From: Bradyrhizobium sp. CCBAU 53421
Lineage (GTDB): Bacteria; Pseudomonadota; Alphaproteobacteria; Rhizobiales; Xanthobacteraceae
Direction of reading: 5' to 3'
Length of the DNA: 64,000 nt
Assembly: GCF_015291625.1 (NCBI RefSeq)
Contig: NZ_CP030047.1
Location: forward strand, 3,596,001 to 3,660,000
Part shown: positions 42,916 to 51,875 of the stretch, piece after piece
Layout of the letters: the number at the start of each line of letters is the position of its first letter
Position numbering within the stretch: the first letter of the stretch is position 1
The notes under the pieces: model-generated
Seen by the model: the letters and a program-made list of their open reading frames with translations, nothing else
Told to the model about the DNA's origin: nothing
Database searches by the model: none
Position numbers and translations under genes: made by a program

Positions 42916-43527
42916 ATGAAGATCGCCATCGCCGGCGCGTCCGGCCAGGCCGGCTCGCGCCTCACCGCGGAACTCGCCCGCCGCGGCCACACCATCACCG
43001 CCGTCGCCCGCAACCCGGAGAAGATCGCAACCCTGCCGAACGTTAATGCCGTGAAGGGGGACGTGAACGACCAGGCCGCCCTGACCGCGCTGTGGGCCGG
43101 CCACGACGCCGCAATCAGTTCCGTCCATTTCACGGTCAGCGACCCGGTCAAGCTGATCGGGGCGGCCAAGGGATCCGGGGTCGGGCGCTATCTCGTGGTC
43201 GGGGGCGCCGGCAGCCTCGAAGTGGCCCCGGGCGTCCGCCTGGTGACCACGCCGAACTTCCCGGCCCAGTACAAGGCCGAGGCCTCGAAGGGGGCCGAAT
43301 TCCTCGACCTGCTGCGCCAGGAAAGCGACCTGAACTGGACCTTTTTGTCGCCCTCGGCGCTGTTCGTGGCGGGCGAGCGGACCGGCAAGTTCCGGCTCGG
43401 GACCGACCAGCTTCTGACCGCAGCCGACGGGAAAAGTTCGATCTCGTTCGAGGATTTCGCAGTTGCACTCGCCGACGAAATCGAGCGCCCGGCCCATATC
43501 CGGCAGCGTTTCACGGTCGGTTATTGA
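42916..43527 (+). CDS. NAD(P)H-binding protein (NmrA/SDR-like reductase)
   Basis: A 203-residue atypical short-chain dehydrogenase. The nucleotide-binding motif is MKIAIAGASGQAGSRLTAELARRGH, followed by VAVARNPEKI-like strand and a NAVKGDVND acid. Such proteins act as NADPH-dependent reductases of flavin, quinone or aldehydes. The ATG at 42916 has GGAGA six bases upstream and is preferred over the frame from 42847. Its pairing with HxlR is a frequent arrangement. Confidence 0.85.
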   Translation: MKIAIAGASGQAGSRLTAELARRGHTITAVARNPEKIATLPNVNAVKGDVNDQAALTALWAGHDAAISSVHFTVSDPVKLIGAAKGSGVGRYLVVGGAGSLEVAPGVRLVTTPNFPAQYKAEASKGAEFLDLLRQESDLNWTFLSPSALFVAGERTGKFRLGTDQLLTAADGKSSISFEDFAVALADEIERPAHIRQRFTVGY

Positions 43528-43703
43528 GGGCGAGGCGAGGGGAAAGGCTGGCCCCAGGCAGGGCGGATAAGTTTGCCTGTGCAAGGCCTTGGGGGCAGCC
43601 CCGCTTTCGCAGTGGCAGATATTGTCTGTCACATGACGTGGCTATATAAGGCGCCGCGCGGAGGGGTCCTGTTCCCCTCCGCCTGACAGGGACATGGCTG
43701 CCT

Positions 43704-44114
43704 TTGGAAAAGCTGAAGAACTACCGGCCGACTGAAAAAGAGCCTTTCATGAACGAGCGGCAGCGCGACTATTTCCGCGCCAAGCTGCTGGCCTGGAAGG
43801 ATGAGATCCTCCGCGAATCGAAGGTCACGCTGCAGACGTTGCAGGAAGAGAACGTCAACCACCCCGACCTCGCGGACCGAGCTTCCTCGGAAACCGACCG
43901 CGCGATCGAACTCCGTGCCCGCGACCGTCAGCGCAAGTTGATCTCCAAGATCGACGCGGCGCTCCAGCGCATCGAAGACAACACCTACGGCTATTGCGAA
44001 GAGACCGGTGATCCGATCTCGCTGAAGCGGCTCGAAGCCCGCCCGATCGCGACGCTGTCGGTGGAGGCGCAGGAACGCCACGAGAAGCGCGAGAAGGTCT
44101 ATCGCGACGAGTAG
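43704..44114 (+). CDS. dksA: RNA polymerase-binding transcription factor DksA
   Basis: A 136-residue protein starting with TTG (MEKLKNYRPTEKEPFMNERQRDYFRAKLL). The coiled coil with the tip aspartates (HPDLADRASSETDRAIE) and the C-terminal GYCEETGDPI-LEARPIA region are those of DksA. DksA works with ppGpp on RNA polymerase. Only one of the four zinc-binding cysteines remains, so it is a zinc-free form as in several alphaproteobacteria. The Tn7-like island begins just after it, and dksA itself is intact. Confidence 0.92.
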   Translation: MEKLKNYRPTEKEPFMNERQRDYFRAKLLAWKDEILRESKVTLQTLQEENVNHPDLADRASSETDRAIELRARDRQRKLISKIDAALQRIEDNTYGYCEETGDPISLKRLEARPIATLSVEAQERHEKREKVYRDE

Positions 44115-44483
44115 TGGCGGCGGACCGCCCCCACTGATTGCTTCCGGCGCTATGCAGACACGCTTAGACCGGGTCGATGACGGTTTAAGAGTGGGGCGGT
44201 AGGCCTATTGTACTTTCTGCTACCGGGCGTTGCGGCCGGGTGAGAATCGATTTCTATTGTCGCCCCGGCGGCAGCCGATTGGATTGTGAGAACGAGTCGG
44301 AGGCGCAATAAGAACGGGTCGGTTAGCGCTTAGGTGCGTTTGAAAGCGCTGGTCGGCTTTCAATAGAAAAATGATGTCGAGTTAAGTTAGCCTATTTCGG
44401 GACGGTCAAGAGAATGATGTCCCATACGACTTAGACGGCGCGCGAGCGACAACTGCTCTGGTTGGGCGCTATTTCCGTTGGAC
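44115..44483. other. Gene-free region between dksA and transposon cargo, probable left end
   Basis: Starts with a GC hairpin (AGTGGCGG/CCGCC) that may end dksA. It then holds two ~22-base-period repeats (below), a CGGTAG/CTACCG inverted repeat (about 44197-44223) and an AGCGCTT/AAGCGCT inverted repeat (44325-44350). No gene is visible. The left end of the Tn7-like element is expected here, but an exact terminal base cannot be given. Confidence 0.5.
44288..44322. repeat. 22-bp-period repeat, candidate TnsB binding sites
   Basis: GAGAACGAGTCGG (44288-44300) and AAGAACGGGTCGG (44310-44322) are related and 22 bases apart; a further GGTCGG follows at 44351. TnsB sites in Tn7 are 22 bases long and repeated at the ends, so this is a candidate left-end array. 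A matching array at the right side was not found. Confidence 0.35.
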
Positions 44484-45302
44484 TCATTCCCTCCACGACG
44501 AAGTGTCGACTTTTATAGTTGTGTCAGCGAGATCGAAGTCCTCCGGCGCCGTCGCAGGCGCTGAGGTCGTGCATTCGAAGGGAAAGCTTTCCTTGAAATC
44601 CACCGGGTCATGTTTGCCGCCGGCCATTAGCGTAGCGCTGATCGATCCGGTGAAGCGGCACCGGATCCTATCCGCCTCCACACTCAATATCTCAGGATCG
44701 TCGATCAGGACGCCTCCGGTCTCGTACCTACCCGAGATTTCGTCGAGTTCACCGATGGTTTGATTGATGAACGCGCTGGTCGCGGCGCCGCTCAGCGCCC
44801 GCGATAAGGCGGTGGCGACACGATCTTTCATCTCGTCGATCGTCTCGAACAAATCGTCAAGCGCGACCAACGCGTTCTCCGCGAATTCTTCGATTTCTTC
44901 CTCTGTCTTCAATTCAGTCTCTGGTCGGACGTGGGTCCGCTTGTTTAGCTCCTGGAAGGCGGGGCCCAGGGCAGAGTGAAGCATTTCGGGTTTGATGCCG
45001 AGCTTGCCTTTGAGGAATGCATCAGTCAGCCCTCCACGGCAAGTGTACAGCGCCCGCTGTCTGCGCGTAGGACCTTCAACGTTCTTATCCTGCTTGAACC
45101 ACTGGCAACGCATCACGTCGGCATCGGGTGCCATTAGTTCGAGCACGTGTGCCGTCAATTCGCGAAACGAACTTGCGGATTGGTTGGCCCGCGCGGGATT
45201 GTTTTCCTGAGTGAGCACCGCCAGCGCTCCGTCAAGCTGGCGTCTGGAAAAATCGTCAGGAAGGCGGCTTCTGACCTTGTCGACCAGCTCTTGGCTTGGC
45301 AA
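44484..45302 (-). CDS. Predicted pPIWI-associating nuclease-like protein
   Basis: A 272-residue protein. N-terminal half: SFRELTAHVLELMAPDADV, then QWFKQDKN and RQRALYTCRGGLTDAFLKGKLG; C-terminal end: FPFECTTSAP and DTSSWRE. I recall this whole pattern (RELT-HVLxxLAPD, YxxxGGL, SFPFxC, DTSSW) from proteins annotated as predicted pPIWI-associating nucleases; the match is from memory. No PIWI/Argonaute gene is in the window. It is divergent from the double-GTPase operon, and close to the left end, as a cargo gene. It could be a nuclease effector or a stand-alone defence factor. Confidence 0.5.
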   Translation of the reverse strand: MPSQELVDKVRSRLPDDFSRRQLDGALAVLTQENNPARANQSASSFRELTAHVLELMAPDADVMRCQWFKQDKNVEGPTRRQRALYTCRGGLTDAFLKGKLGIKPEMLHSALGPAFQELNKRTHVRPETELKTEEEIEEFAENALVALDDLFETIDEMKDRVATALSRALSGAATSAFINQTIGELDEISGRYETGGVLIDDPEILSVEADRIRCRFTGSISATLMAGGKHDPVDFKESFPFECTTSAPATAPEDFDLADTTIKVDTSSWRE

Positions 45303-45535
45303 CGCTTCGCTCCATCGTGCTCTAGCTTGAGTTATTCACGCGAACATCGATTCGTGGCAATCGAGGTCAACCCCGCTAGGGCTTTACGCTTCGCCGGCTT
45401 TTGCTGCATTGCCGCATGCCCTCGCAGGGGCTGTAACGTCCGCGCTGGCATGATGACTCTGGAACATTTATATCGAATGTGAAGGTGGCGTGTTTCCCCG
45501 TGCCGCACCAGAGAGCCTGAGGGTCTTGTAACGAC

Positions 45536-46870
45536 ATGCTTATGCTGCACATTTCGGACGTCCACTTCAAACACGGAGAGATAGGGGAGCCGGACGACCC
45601 AAACCGCGGGTTGCGGGACGATCTTATACAGGATGTAAAGTACATGCGGGGCCGCCTCGGGCCTCCCGGTATCATCCTCCTGTCTGGCGACATCGCGTAT
45701 GCGGGGCGGAAGGAAGAATACGATTTCGCCTACACTTGGTTGGAAAAGGAACTGTGCCCGGCTGCGCAATGCGCGATCGAAAATGTGCTCTCCATCCCGG
45801 GGAACCACGATGTCGATCTCAAAGCGGAGGCCGGCCCCGGTTTTAAGGCGGCGCGACGGGATCTCCGTGCGACGAAAGCGGGGGCAATCGACGATGAGCT
45901 CAGGACGTGGTTGCATGACCCGTCGTCCTCTCAGATCCTCTTTAGCCCGCTGGAAAACTACAATCGGCACTTTGCGGCGAAGCTGCTGTGCGCGGTCGGC
46001 CCCTACAACATCAAAGGTCGTGACGGCAAGGTCATCCCCAACGTCTCGAAGCCTTTCGTGACGCGCGACGTCGAACTGAACGACGGGTCGCTTCTGCGGC
46101 TCTGGGGCTTCAATTCGGTCCTCGTTTCTGATCTGAGCGATGCGGAGAACACGATGCTGGTTGATCCTGCCGCCGCGCAGATTACGCGCGCCGACAACGT
46201 GGCCCATCTCGTCATGTGCCACCATCCATTCAATTGGATCAAGAATAGGGGGCCGTTCGAAGATCGGATGAACGGCGTGGTCCAGTTGCAGCTGTTCGGA
46301 CACGAACACACGGAGCGTGTCGAGGAGAACAAGTATTTCGTCCGAATTCGTGCTGGCGCACTGCAGCCCGAACGCGATGCACCTGGATGGAAACCCGGCT
46401 ACAATTGGATCGACGCATCCACTGCCGACGTCAACGGACAGCGCAAACTGGTGGTCAAGGTCTGGGTAAGAGGTCACGAGGTTGATCATTTTATAGCGAT
46501 ACCCGATCGTCACCAGAACGAAGTGCGGGAGAACTTCTTCGACCTGCCGGCATGGCAGCGCCCCAAACAACCGGCGAAGGTCGAAGGGAACGAGGATATA
46601 GTCGTGGAAGCCATACCCCAGGCCCTGGAGTTGCCGATGGTCGAGCCCGCAAAGCCGGTGACCGTCAGAACGGTGGCGACCAAGATATTTCGGCTGAAGG
46701 AGCCGGAGCAACGGCGTCTGATCGCAAAAATGAAGCTCGACGAAACCGGCGACAACGAACTGAAGGACTACGAAGTCGCAGTCGCTGCGGTCCGTCGCGC
46801 CGCTCAGCGCGGACAATTGGGCGCACTGGATCGTGAGATCGATGCTATTTTGGCCGACGGGGGACGGTAA
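45536..46870 (+). CDS. Calcineurin-like metallophosphoesterase, first gene of double-GTPase operon
   Basis: A 444-residue protein. The N-terminal ~300 residues are a calcineurin-type phosphoesterase with all metal motifs: DVHF at residue 8, LSGDIAY at ~50, GNHD at ~86, MCHHPF and GHEHTER. It should cleave a phosphoester (nucleotide or nucleic acid). The last ~60 residues (KIFRLKEPEQRRLIAKMKL, then RAAQRGQLGALDREIDAIL) resemble the small helical adaptor domains that recruit effectors in conflict systems. It overlaps the next gene by TAATG. In the known double-GTPase systems this protein would be the effector. Confidence 0.8.
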   Translation: MLMLHISDVHFKHGEIGEPDDPNRGLRDDLIQDVKYMRGRLGPPGIILLSGDIAYAGRKEEYDFAYTWLEKELCPAAQCAIENVLSIPGNHDVDLKAEAGPGFKAARRDLRATKAGAIDDELRTWLHDPSSSQILFSPLENYNRHFAAKLLCAVGPYNIKGRDGKVIPNVSKPFVTRDVELNDGSLLRLWGFNSVLVSDLSDAENTMLVDPAAAQITRADNVAHLVMCHHPFNWIKNRGPFEDRMNGVVQLQLFGHEHTERVEENKYFVRIRAGALQPERDAPGWKPGYNWIDASTADVNGQRKLVVKVWVRGHEVDHFIAIPDRHQNEVRENFFDLPAWQRPKQPAKVEGNEDIVVEAIPQALELPMVEPAKPVTVRTVATKIFRLKEPEQRRLIAKMKLDETGDNELKDYEVAVAAVRRAAQRGQLGALDREIDAILADGGR

Positions 46871-47934
46871 TGGCGGAATTCAACTTCATCGAGGCCTACA
46901 AACTTCTGCAGCCGGCCGTGGATCGCGGCATCGTAGATGCGAGGAAGGCTGGCTTCGATCAGATTGTGAAAGGTCTTACTTGGAGCCAGATCGTCGATTT
47001 AAGTAGACTGGCATTCGGCCTCCCGTACGAAGCGGCCGTCTATACCGAATGGTTCCAAAAGCCCCTGCACGATGCCGACCCTCACTTTTTTGTCGCCCAA
47101 GACGCGGCTGAGGCGGGCCGTATCGCGGTGCTGATACTTCGTCACTTTGTGGCGCAAGGTAATACGTCCACGACAGCCGCGCTGCTCGCCCTCGCTTCGT
47201 CCTATGCAGGAAAGCGATCAGCGCTCGATAATGGCGAACTGGTGACGCGGTCTCGGGACGTGATCGCCGCGTCATCCAAGAAGGCGGCGATGACCGCACC
47301 GTCAACAAAAATAGCTATTCCGAAAGCGGCCGACCATTCGACGAAGAAGACCGAATTGGCGAATGGCTTCGACGCACCTCGGACGGCAGCATTCGCCGAA
47401 ACTGTGGTGCAGGATTTGCGCGCCGGCTCCGAGGCGGCGATCACCGCTCTCAGCGACGCGTATCTCGCGTTGAGGCAAGATAACTTGCGCCTTGCAGAGG
47501 AAATCGACATGCTTTGGTGGCATGTGGGAGACTGGAGCAACGCTCTCGACGTCCCGAGGACCAGTATCTCGAGGGAGAGCGTAGGCCTTGTCTCGGGCGT
47601 GGATCTAGGGGCCATGGTCAAGTTCTCGCCGGGACCTTATGGGGCGTACGGTATCCTCAAGCAATCGCTCGGCAAGGAAGGCGAAAAGACAACGTCGTTG
47701 GTGGAAGCCGTGGCCGGCCTCGACGCCTCCCAACTCGCTCGACTTAAGTTGGATCGCGCTCCCGACGTGTTTCCAGTGCTTACCGCGCTGCGACTTGCTT
47801 CCGCCGACAGAGATTGGGCCGACCAGTTTGCAAAAATGGCTCCGGACGCTGCCGGTGAGAAGCTGACGCATCTCGAACTGGCCACACAGGCATTCCGCGA
47901 ACGGGTATCCATGACGAACGTCGGATTGGTCTGA
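46870..47934 (+). CDS. GTPase-associated all-helical protein, GASH-like
   Basis: A 354-residue all-helical protein. The motif LSDAYLALRQDNLRLAEEIDMLWWHVGDWSNAL in the middle is the signature I associate with the GTPase-associated system helical (GASH) family. The N-terminal ~110 residues are a separate helical unit (FIEAYKLLQPAVDRG), linked by a Lys/Ser/Ala-rich linker (~130-155). No catalytic motif. It starts within the stop of the phosphoesterase gene and its stop overlaps the following start (TGATG), so all are translated as a unit. Probably a scaffold between GTPases and effector. Confidence 0.7.
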   Translation: MAEFNFIEAYKLLQPAVDRGIVDARKAGFDQIVKGLTWSQIVDLSRLAFGLPYEAAVYTEWFQKPLHDADPHFFVAQDAAEAGRIAVLILRHFVAQGNTSTTAALLALASSYAGKRSALDNGELVTRSRDVIAASSKKAAMTAPSTKIAIPKAADHSTKKTELANGFDAPRTAAFAETVVQDLRAGSEAAITALSDAYLALRQDNLRLAEEIDMLWWHVGDWSNALDVPRTSISRESVGLVSGVDLGAMVKFSPGPYGAYGILKQSLGKEGEKTTSLVEAVAGLDASQLARLKLDRAPDVFPVLTALRLASADRDWADQFAKMAPDAAGEKLTHLELATQAFRERVSMTNVGLV

Positions 47935-48950
47935 TGAACGCCGTGCCAGTTCTGTGTCAACGCCCAGGTTGCAAGGTCACAGAAACCGGGGCCTGCGATC
48001 TCAAGCACGATCCGGTCGAACTGTGTCCCCATTTTGGGAAATCGGCCCAGCCCTCTCAAGTCGCTTCCGAGGCTCCACCGCCCAAGCCACAACGCGCCGT
48101 TCCCGCCGTTGGCATCTCGTCAGGCGAAACGATGGAGATGGAAGATCTGGAGGTCTTTTCCCGCGGACATCGCATCCGAACGGTGAGCGTCATCGGAGAG
48201 CCACGCAGCGGCAAGACCACGTTGATCGCCGCCATCTACGCTTCTCTTTGTAAAGGGCCGATCGGTGATCGCGACTTCGTCAGCAGTCGAACGCTGGTAG
48301 GGTTCGCGAGACGCCATCATCTGGCACTGCTAAATTCCGAACGCAAATCCCCGAAGACGCCCCGGACCAGCAGGAACGATCCGACAGCCTTCTTTCACTT
48401 GGCGCTTCGGCCCAACACCGGGCGAGCGGTGTCTCATCTCATCATCTCTGATAGATCGGGAGAGGCATACCAGGCCGCGAGGCAGGACACCGCACTCGTG
48501 AAGGAGCTCGCCGAACTGCGTTTGGCAGATCGGGCGTGCTTCGTGCTCAATGCGGCAAAGCTGACCAATCCGGAGCGGCACGCTGCCTACAGCCGTCAAT
48601 TCAAACAGATGATCTACGCGCTCCGGGATAACGGTGCGTTCCGCGACGACGTCGCGATCGAAGTGCTGGCGACCAAGATCGACGCGACCAACCGGCCCGA
48701 ACGGGCGGCGGAGAGCGCGACGATCCTTGCCGACTACGAAGCTCGCCTCGTCGAGGAGTTCAAATCCACCGGCATCGAATTCGGCTTCCATCGCGTATGC
48801 GCGCTGCCAAAATCCCATCTCGAAACCGGATATCTGGGTTTAGGTGAGACTTTGGAGCGATGGACGGCTCCCCCATCACTTCCGAGCGTGGTGCAGCCAG
48901 CAGTCCACGATGCGTCGAGACAGATAGACCGTCTGCTGGCGAAATGGTGA
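47934..48950 (+). CDS. P-loop GTPase, DO-GTPase2-like
   Basis: A 338-residue GTPase. The N-terminus has four cysteines (residues 8, 13, 21 and 31, with CPHF) likely binding zinc. The P-loop is GEPRSGKTT at ~88, the switch II/G3-type motif is SDRSGE, and LATKIDA is the base-specificity motif. This order matches the DO-GTPase2 family of predicted double-GTPase conflict systems. The start overlaps the GASH-like gene and the stop lies four bases before the next start. A proline-rich linker separates the zinc part from the GTPase. Confidence 0.75.
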   Translation: MNAVPVLCQRPGCKVTETGACDLKHDPVELCPHFGKSAQPSQVASEAPPPKPQRAVPAVGISSGETMEMEDLEVFSRGHRIRTVSVIGEPRSGKTTLIAAIYASLCKGPIGDRDFVSSRTLVGFARRHHLALLNSERKSPKTPRTSRNDPTAFFHLALRPNTGRAVSHLIISDRSGEAYQAARQDTALVKELAELRLADRACFVLNAAKLTNPERHAAYSRQFKQMIYALRDNGAFRDDVAIEVLATKIDATNRPERAAESATILADYEARLVEEFKSTGIEFGFHRVCALPKSHLETGYLGLGETLERWTAPPSLPSVVQPAVHDASRQIDRLLAKW

Positions 48951-48954
48951 CGGC

Positions 48955-49926
48955 ATGAACGAGCGAGATTCCAAGAACTACTTGGTTTTCGGATTGTCCG
49001 AGGCAGGGAAATCGACTTTTGCGGCTGCCCTTTGGCATTTGGTTGACAGCCGCGAGGTCCCAACGGTACTGGCCAAAGGACTTCACTCTGGCAATTTCGC
49101 ATACTTGGAGAAGATCGCGCAGCGTTGGAGCGATGGCTGGCGGCTAGAACGGACGAAATCCGAGGAGGTGGAGGATGTCAGAATAAATCTTCGCCATGAG
49201 GAGAGCGGCGCCGAATTTTCCCTGGAGTTCAGGGATATCGCGGGCGAGAGCCTTCAGACGGCGTTCGCGACACGGTATTGCGATCCGGATTTTGTCGAAC
49301 TTGTCAAAAAAGCCGATGGCATGCTCCTTTTTGTGAGCGCGAACTATGAAATGGACGATGTCACCATCTTGGACGTGAAGGCTAAGCTGGGCGACGACGA
49401 CGAGGAATTCGATGAAGACGACGATGACGAAGAGGGGGACGAGGATGAGAATGGAACGCAAGCCGCGGTAGGCGATGCTAAGACGGTTCCGGAGGGGCAG
49501 CAGCCTCTAAAGGCGGAAGACCCTCCATTTGAGCCCGCGAAGGCCCCAGTGCAGGTGCGCCTGGTCGATCTGCTCCAATCGCTCCGTTTAGATCCTTTCG
49601 CGAGAAGGCCGTTCCGGATCGCCGTCATCGTCTCGGCGTGGGATTTAGCCAAACACAAGTCTGCTGAAGGATGGTTGGCAAAATGCATGCCGCTGTTGGA
49701 CCAGTTTCTACGGGGTGGTGAGATCGCTGATGAGGTGCGGATGTACGGCGTCTCGGCGCAAGGCGGTATGTATCCCAAGAAGGGAGAGAGGGACGACGAG
49801 GAGCGCAAGCGAATCATGGCCATCCGTCCGGCGAGCAAACGAATCCGAGTCGTCGGCCACGGTGCGGGCGAACATGACCTGACCCATCCGGTGAGATGGT
49901 TGAGCGGTTTGGAAAGCAACGATTGA
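48955..49926 (+). CDS. P-loop GTPase, DO-GTPase1-like
   Basis: A 323-residue GTPase, different from the preceding one. The P-loop is GLSEAGKST at 13-21, the G3 motif is RDIAGES and a SAWD segment matches the base-recognition site. An extra loop of about 17 acidic residues (around 146-165) is inserted between core strands, followed by a proline-rich stretch. This fits the DO-GTPase1 family, which always pairs with DO-GTPase2. The stop overlaps the start of the last gene of the operon. Confidence 0.75.
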   Translation: MNERDSKNYLVFGLSEAGKSTFAAALWHLVDSREVPTVLAKGLHSGNFAYLEKIAQRWSDGWRLERTKSEEVEDVRINLRHEESGAEFSLEFRDIAGESLQTAFATRYCDPDFVELVKKADGMLLFVSANYEMDDVTILDVKAKLGDDDEEFDEDDDDEEGDEDENGTQAAVGDAKTVPEGQQPLKAEDPPFEPAKAPVQVRLVDLLQSLRLDPFARRPFRIAVIVSAWDLAKHKSAEGWLAKCMPLLDQFLRGGEIADEVRMYGVSAQGGMYPKKGERDDEERKRIMAIRPASKRIRVVGHGAGEHDLTHPVRWLSGLESND

Positions 49927-51875
49927 CGACAGGAATACCCAGAAAGATCGACCACGCGCTCTTCGGTTACGCTGAAGGCCATAGACAGCTTGCGTCTACG
50001 GTCCGCTTGCCGTCACAGGACATGTATCATCTGGGCGCGGCGAGCGACCTGGCCAGCGACGTGAAGCTAGACCCGGCAATGAGCTATGTAACCGGTTTGC
50101 CTCTCGTCGAGTCGCGGCGTTATGCGCTTATTCGAACTTGGGCCGCACCGGAGATGCCGCGACCGGGTTGCGTTTGGAGCCATGTTCTCTTGCTGGACGA
50201 GTCGATTTTGGCCACACAAGCGGACATGTCGGGTTTATTTTCATTCTTCCAGGACCCGCGGCACGTCAGCCGAAGTTTCTATTCGCAACCGCTGACGCCG
50301 GATTGGACGATCGAGGCAACTTCCCCGTCGCAGCGTGGATCCCGCACGGAACTGGTTTCGGAGATCATCGGCCAGTACTACTCGCACTTACCCACGTTTC
50401 TGACCGCCAGCGCCGGAGCAGAGGCGCTCGAAGCGGCCATCGCCGCCGTATGGTCGCAGCAATGGCCCCACTTGCGGATGGAGTTTTCGTTCCGAACCGC
50501 CCAGTTCGGCGCTCGTCCGCGACGCAGTGCAAGGTACGATGTCCAAGTGGCGTTTTCTGAAACTGGCGAGAGGGTTGCTAGATCCGAATGGGTCGACACC
50601 GCCACCGACGATGCGAGTGGTGGTGAGGTTACTCCTCTCCGGCGATTCCTGTGGCGCTACGGGCGCGATATGAAGAATCCGCGAGATCGGTTTCGGCTGC
50701 TCGTCGAGACCTTCCTGGTTTCGGAGAGGGCGCAGGCGCTTCCGATGGCGGCGGCGGTCAAGGTCTTCGATGAAGTGCCCGAAGAGGACGATGGAGCGAT
50801 ATTGAAGAACGACATCTTGGGGTTCGACACGAACTCCCTGTCGATCTGTCCGCCGCTATCATTCCTAGACGTGCTTCGCTTACTCGATATGAAGGGTGCG
50901 GATTCCGCGGTCGACGTCTCCGAAATGGCGCAACGCTTCGGACGGCTTTCGGCTGCCGAAGTGGTGGAGGTCGTCAACTTCGCCACGGCGGATGGCAATC
51001 GGCTCGATCGATTGCGCGATCCGATCGTCGAGTGGACCATTTCCCGCGCCGACGATGAGATCGTCAATTCCGTCGCCACAGCGCCTCTTCGGATGAGAAT
51101 CCTGACCGCGCGTCCAGATCTGGTAACGGCGCGTGCCGTTGCCGATCTTGCTGGGCCAGACCTCTCTCGCTTGTTCGCTGTCAGCGAAACCTCCGAAGTG
51201 ATGGCAACGATTATTGAGGTCGCCGTGCGCCGCGACCTCGGCGAGGGAGCCGTCGAGATGCTGAAGGTGGCTCCGGCGTTGACTGTACAATTTGTGATCG
51301 ACGCTGCTCGCAAGGGCGAACTCCATCAGTCGTGGCGTCGACCAGTCGCGAATTCCCGCGACGTGCTTTTGGATATCGACCTGCTCAAAGACGCAACAGG
51401 CCTTGCCGACGTGCTGACAATTGTACGATTGATCAATCTCGAGCGGAGCATCTTCGCGCTTGGAAGATCATCGAAAAACTGGGCGACGCGATGGAATTCG
51501 CTGCGGCGGGACGTCTCGGAACAGGATGTTCTCGACATCGAATCCGACCTCCTCGTCCACGCGCTAGAGGAGGCGAGCCAGGCGAGTTGGGATCTAGTTG
51601 GTTTGATACTTCCCGAACTGCGCTCGACGGTTAACGCTAGGCCACTCGGTGGCAACGCGCGGCAGACTCTCGACAGGTCACTGCCGAGCATCGGCTACGA
51701 CAACTGGGATCTCAATAGACGGATATTGCTTGCTCTCCACGCGCTTCAAAAGCGGACCATTGTCGACAGGCCGACGTTGTCGCGCGCGGGCCTCGCCGAT
51801 ATCGAAATAGATTTTGTCTTCGTAGGACCCGGGGAACCGAAACGCCGAATAGGCTTCTTCTGGTGGCTCGACTGA
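49896..51875 (+). CDS. GTPase-associated protein GAP1-like
   Basis: A 659-residue protein. N-terminal IDHALFGYAEGHRQLASTVRLPSQD is the typical start of GAP1 type-1 N-terminal domains, with SHVLLLDE further on; the middle and C-terminal parts are mostly helical repeats. It is found only with double GTPases and is thought to couple GTPase state to effector. The ATG at 49896 lies inside the previous gene; a TTG at 49923 that overlaps its stop as TTGA, with GGAAAG upstream, is an equally good start. Last gene of the operon, converging on tniQ. Confidence 0.7.
   Translation: MVERFGKQRLTTGIPRKIDHALFGYAEGHRQLASTVRLPSQDMYHLGAASDLASDVKLDPAMSYVTGLPLVESRRYALIRTWAAPEMPRPGCVWSHVLLLDESILATQADMSGLFSFFQDPRHVSRSFYSQPLTPDWTIEATSPSQRGSRTELVSEIIGQYYSHLPTFLTASAGAEALEAAIAAVWSQQWPHLRMEFSFRTAQFGARPRRSARYDVQVAFSETGERVARSEWVDTATDDASGGEVTPLRRFLWRYGRDMKNPRDRFRLLVETFLVSERAQALPMAAAVKVFDEVPEEDDGAILKNDILGFDTNSLSICPPLSFLDVLRLLDMKGADSAVDVSEMAQRFGRLSAAEVVEVVNFATADGNRLDRLRDPIVEWTISRADDEIVNSVATAPLRMRILTARPDLVTARAVADLAGPDLSRLFAVSETSEVMATIIEVAVRRDLGEGAVEMLKVAPALTVQFVIDAARKGELHQSWRRPVANSRDVLLDIDLLKDATGLADVLTIVRLINLERSIFALGRSSKNWATRWNSLRRDVSEQDVLDIESDLLVHALEEASQASWDLVGLILPELRSTVNARPLGGNARQTLDRSLPSIGYDNWDLNRRILLALHALQKRTIVDRPTLSRAGLADIEIDFVFVGPGEPKRRIGFFWWLD

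Noticed and set aside
44115..44260. tRNA gene as insertion site of the island
   Set aside because: No cloverleaf or CCA end could be traced in this stretch.
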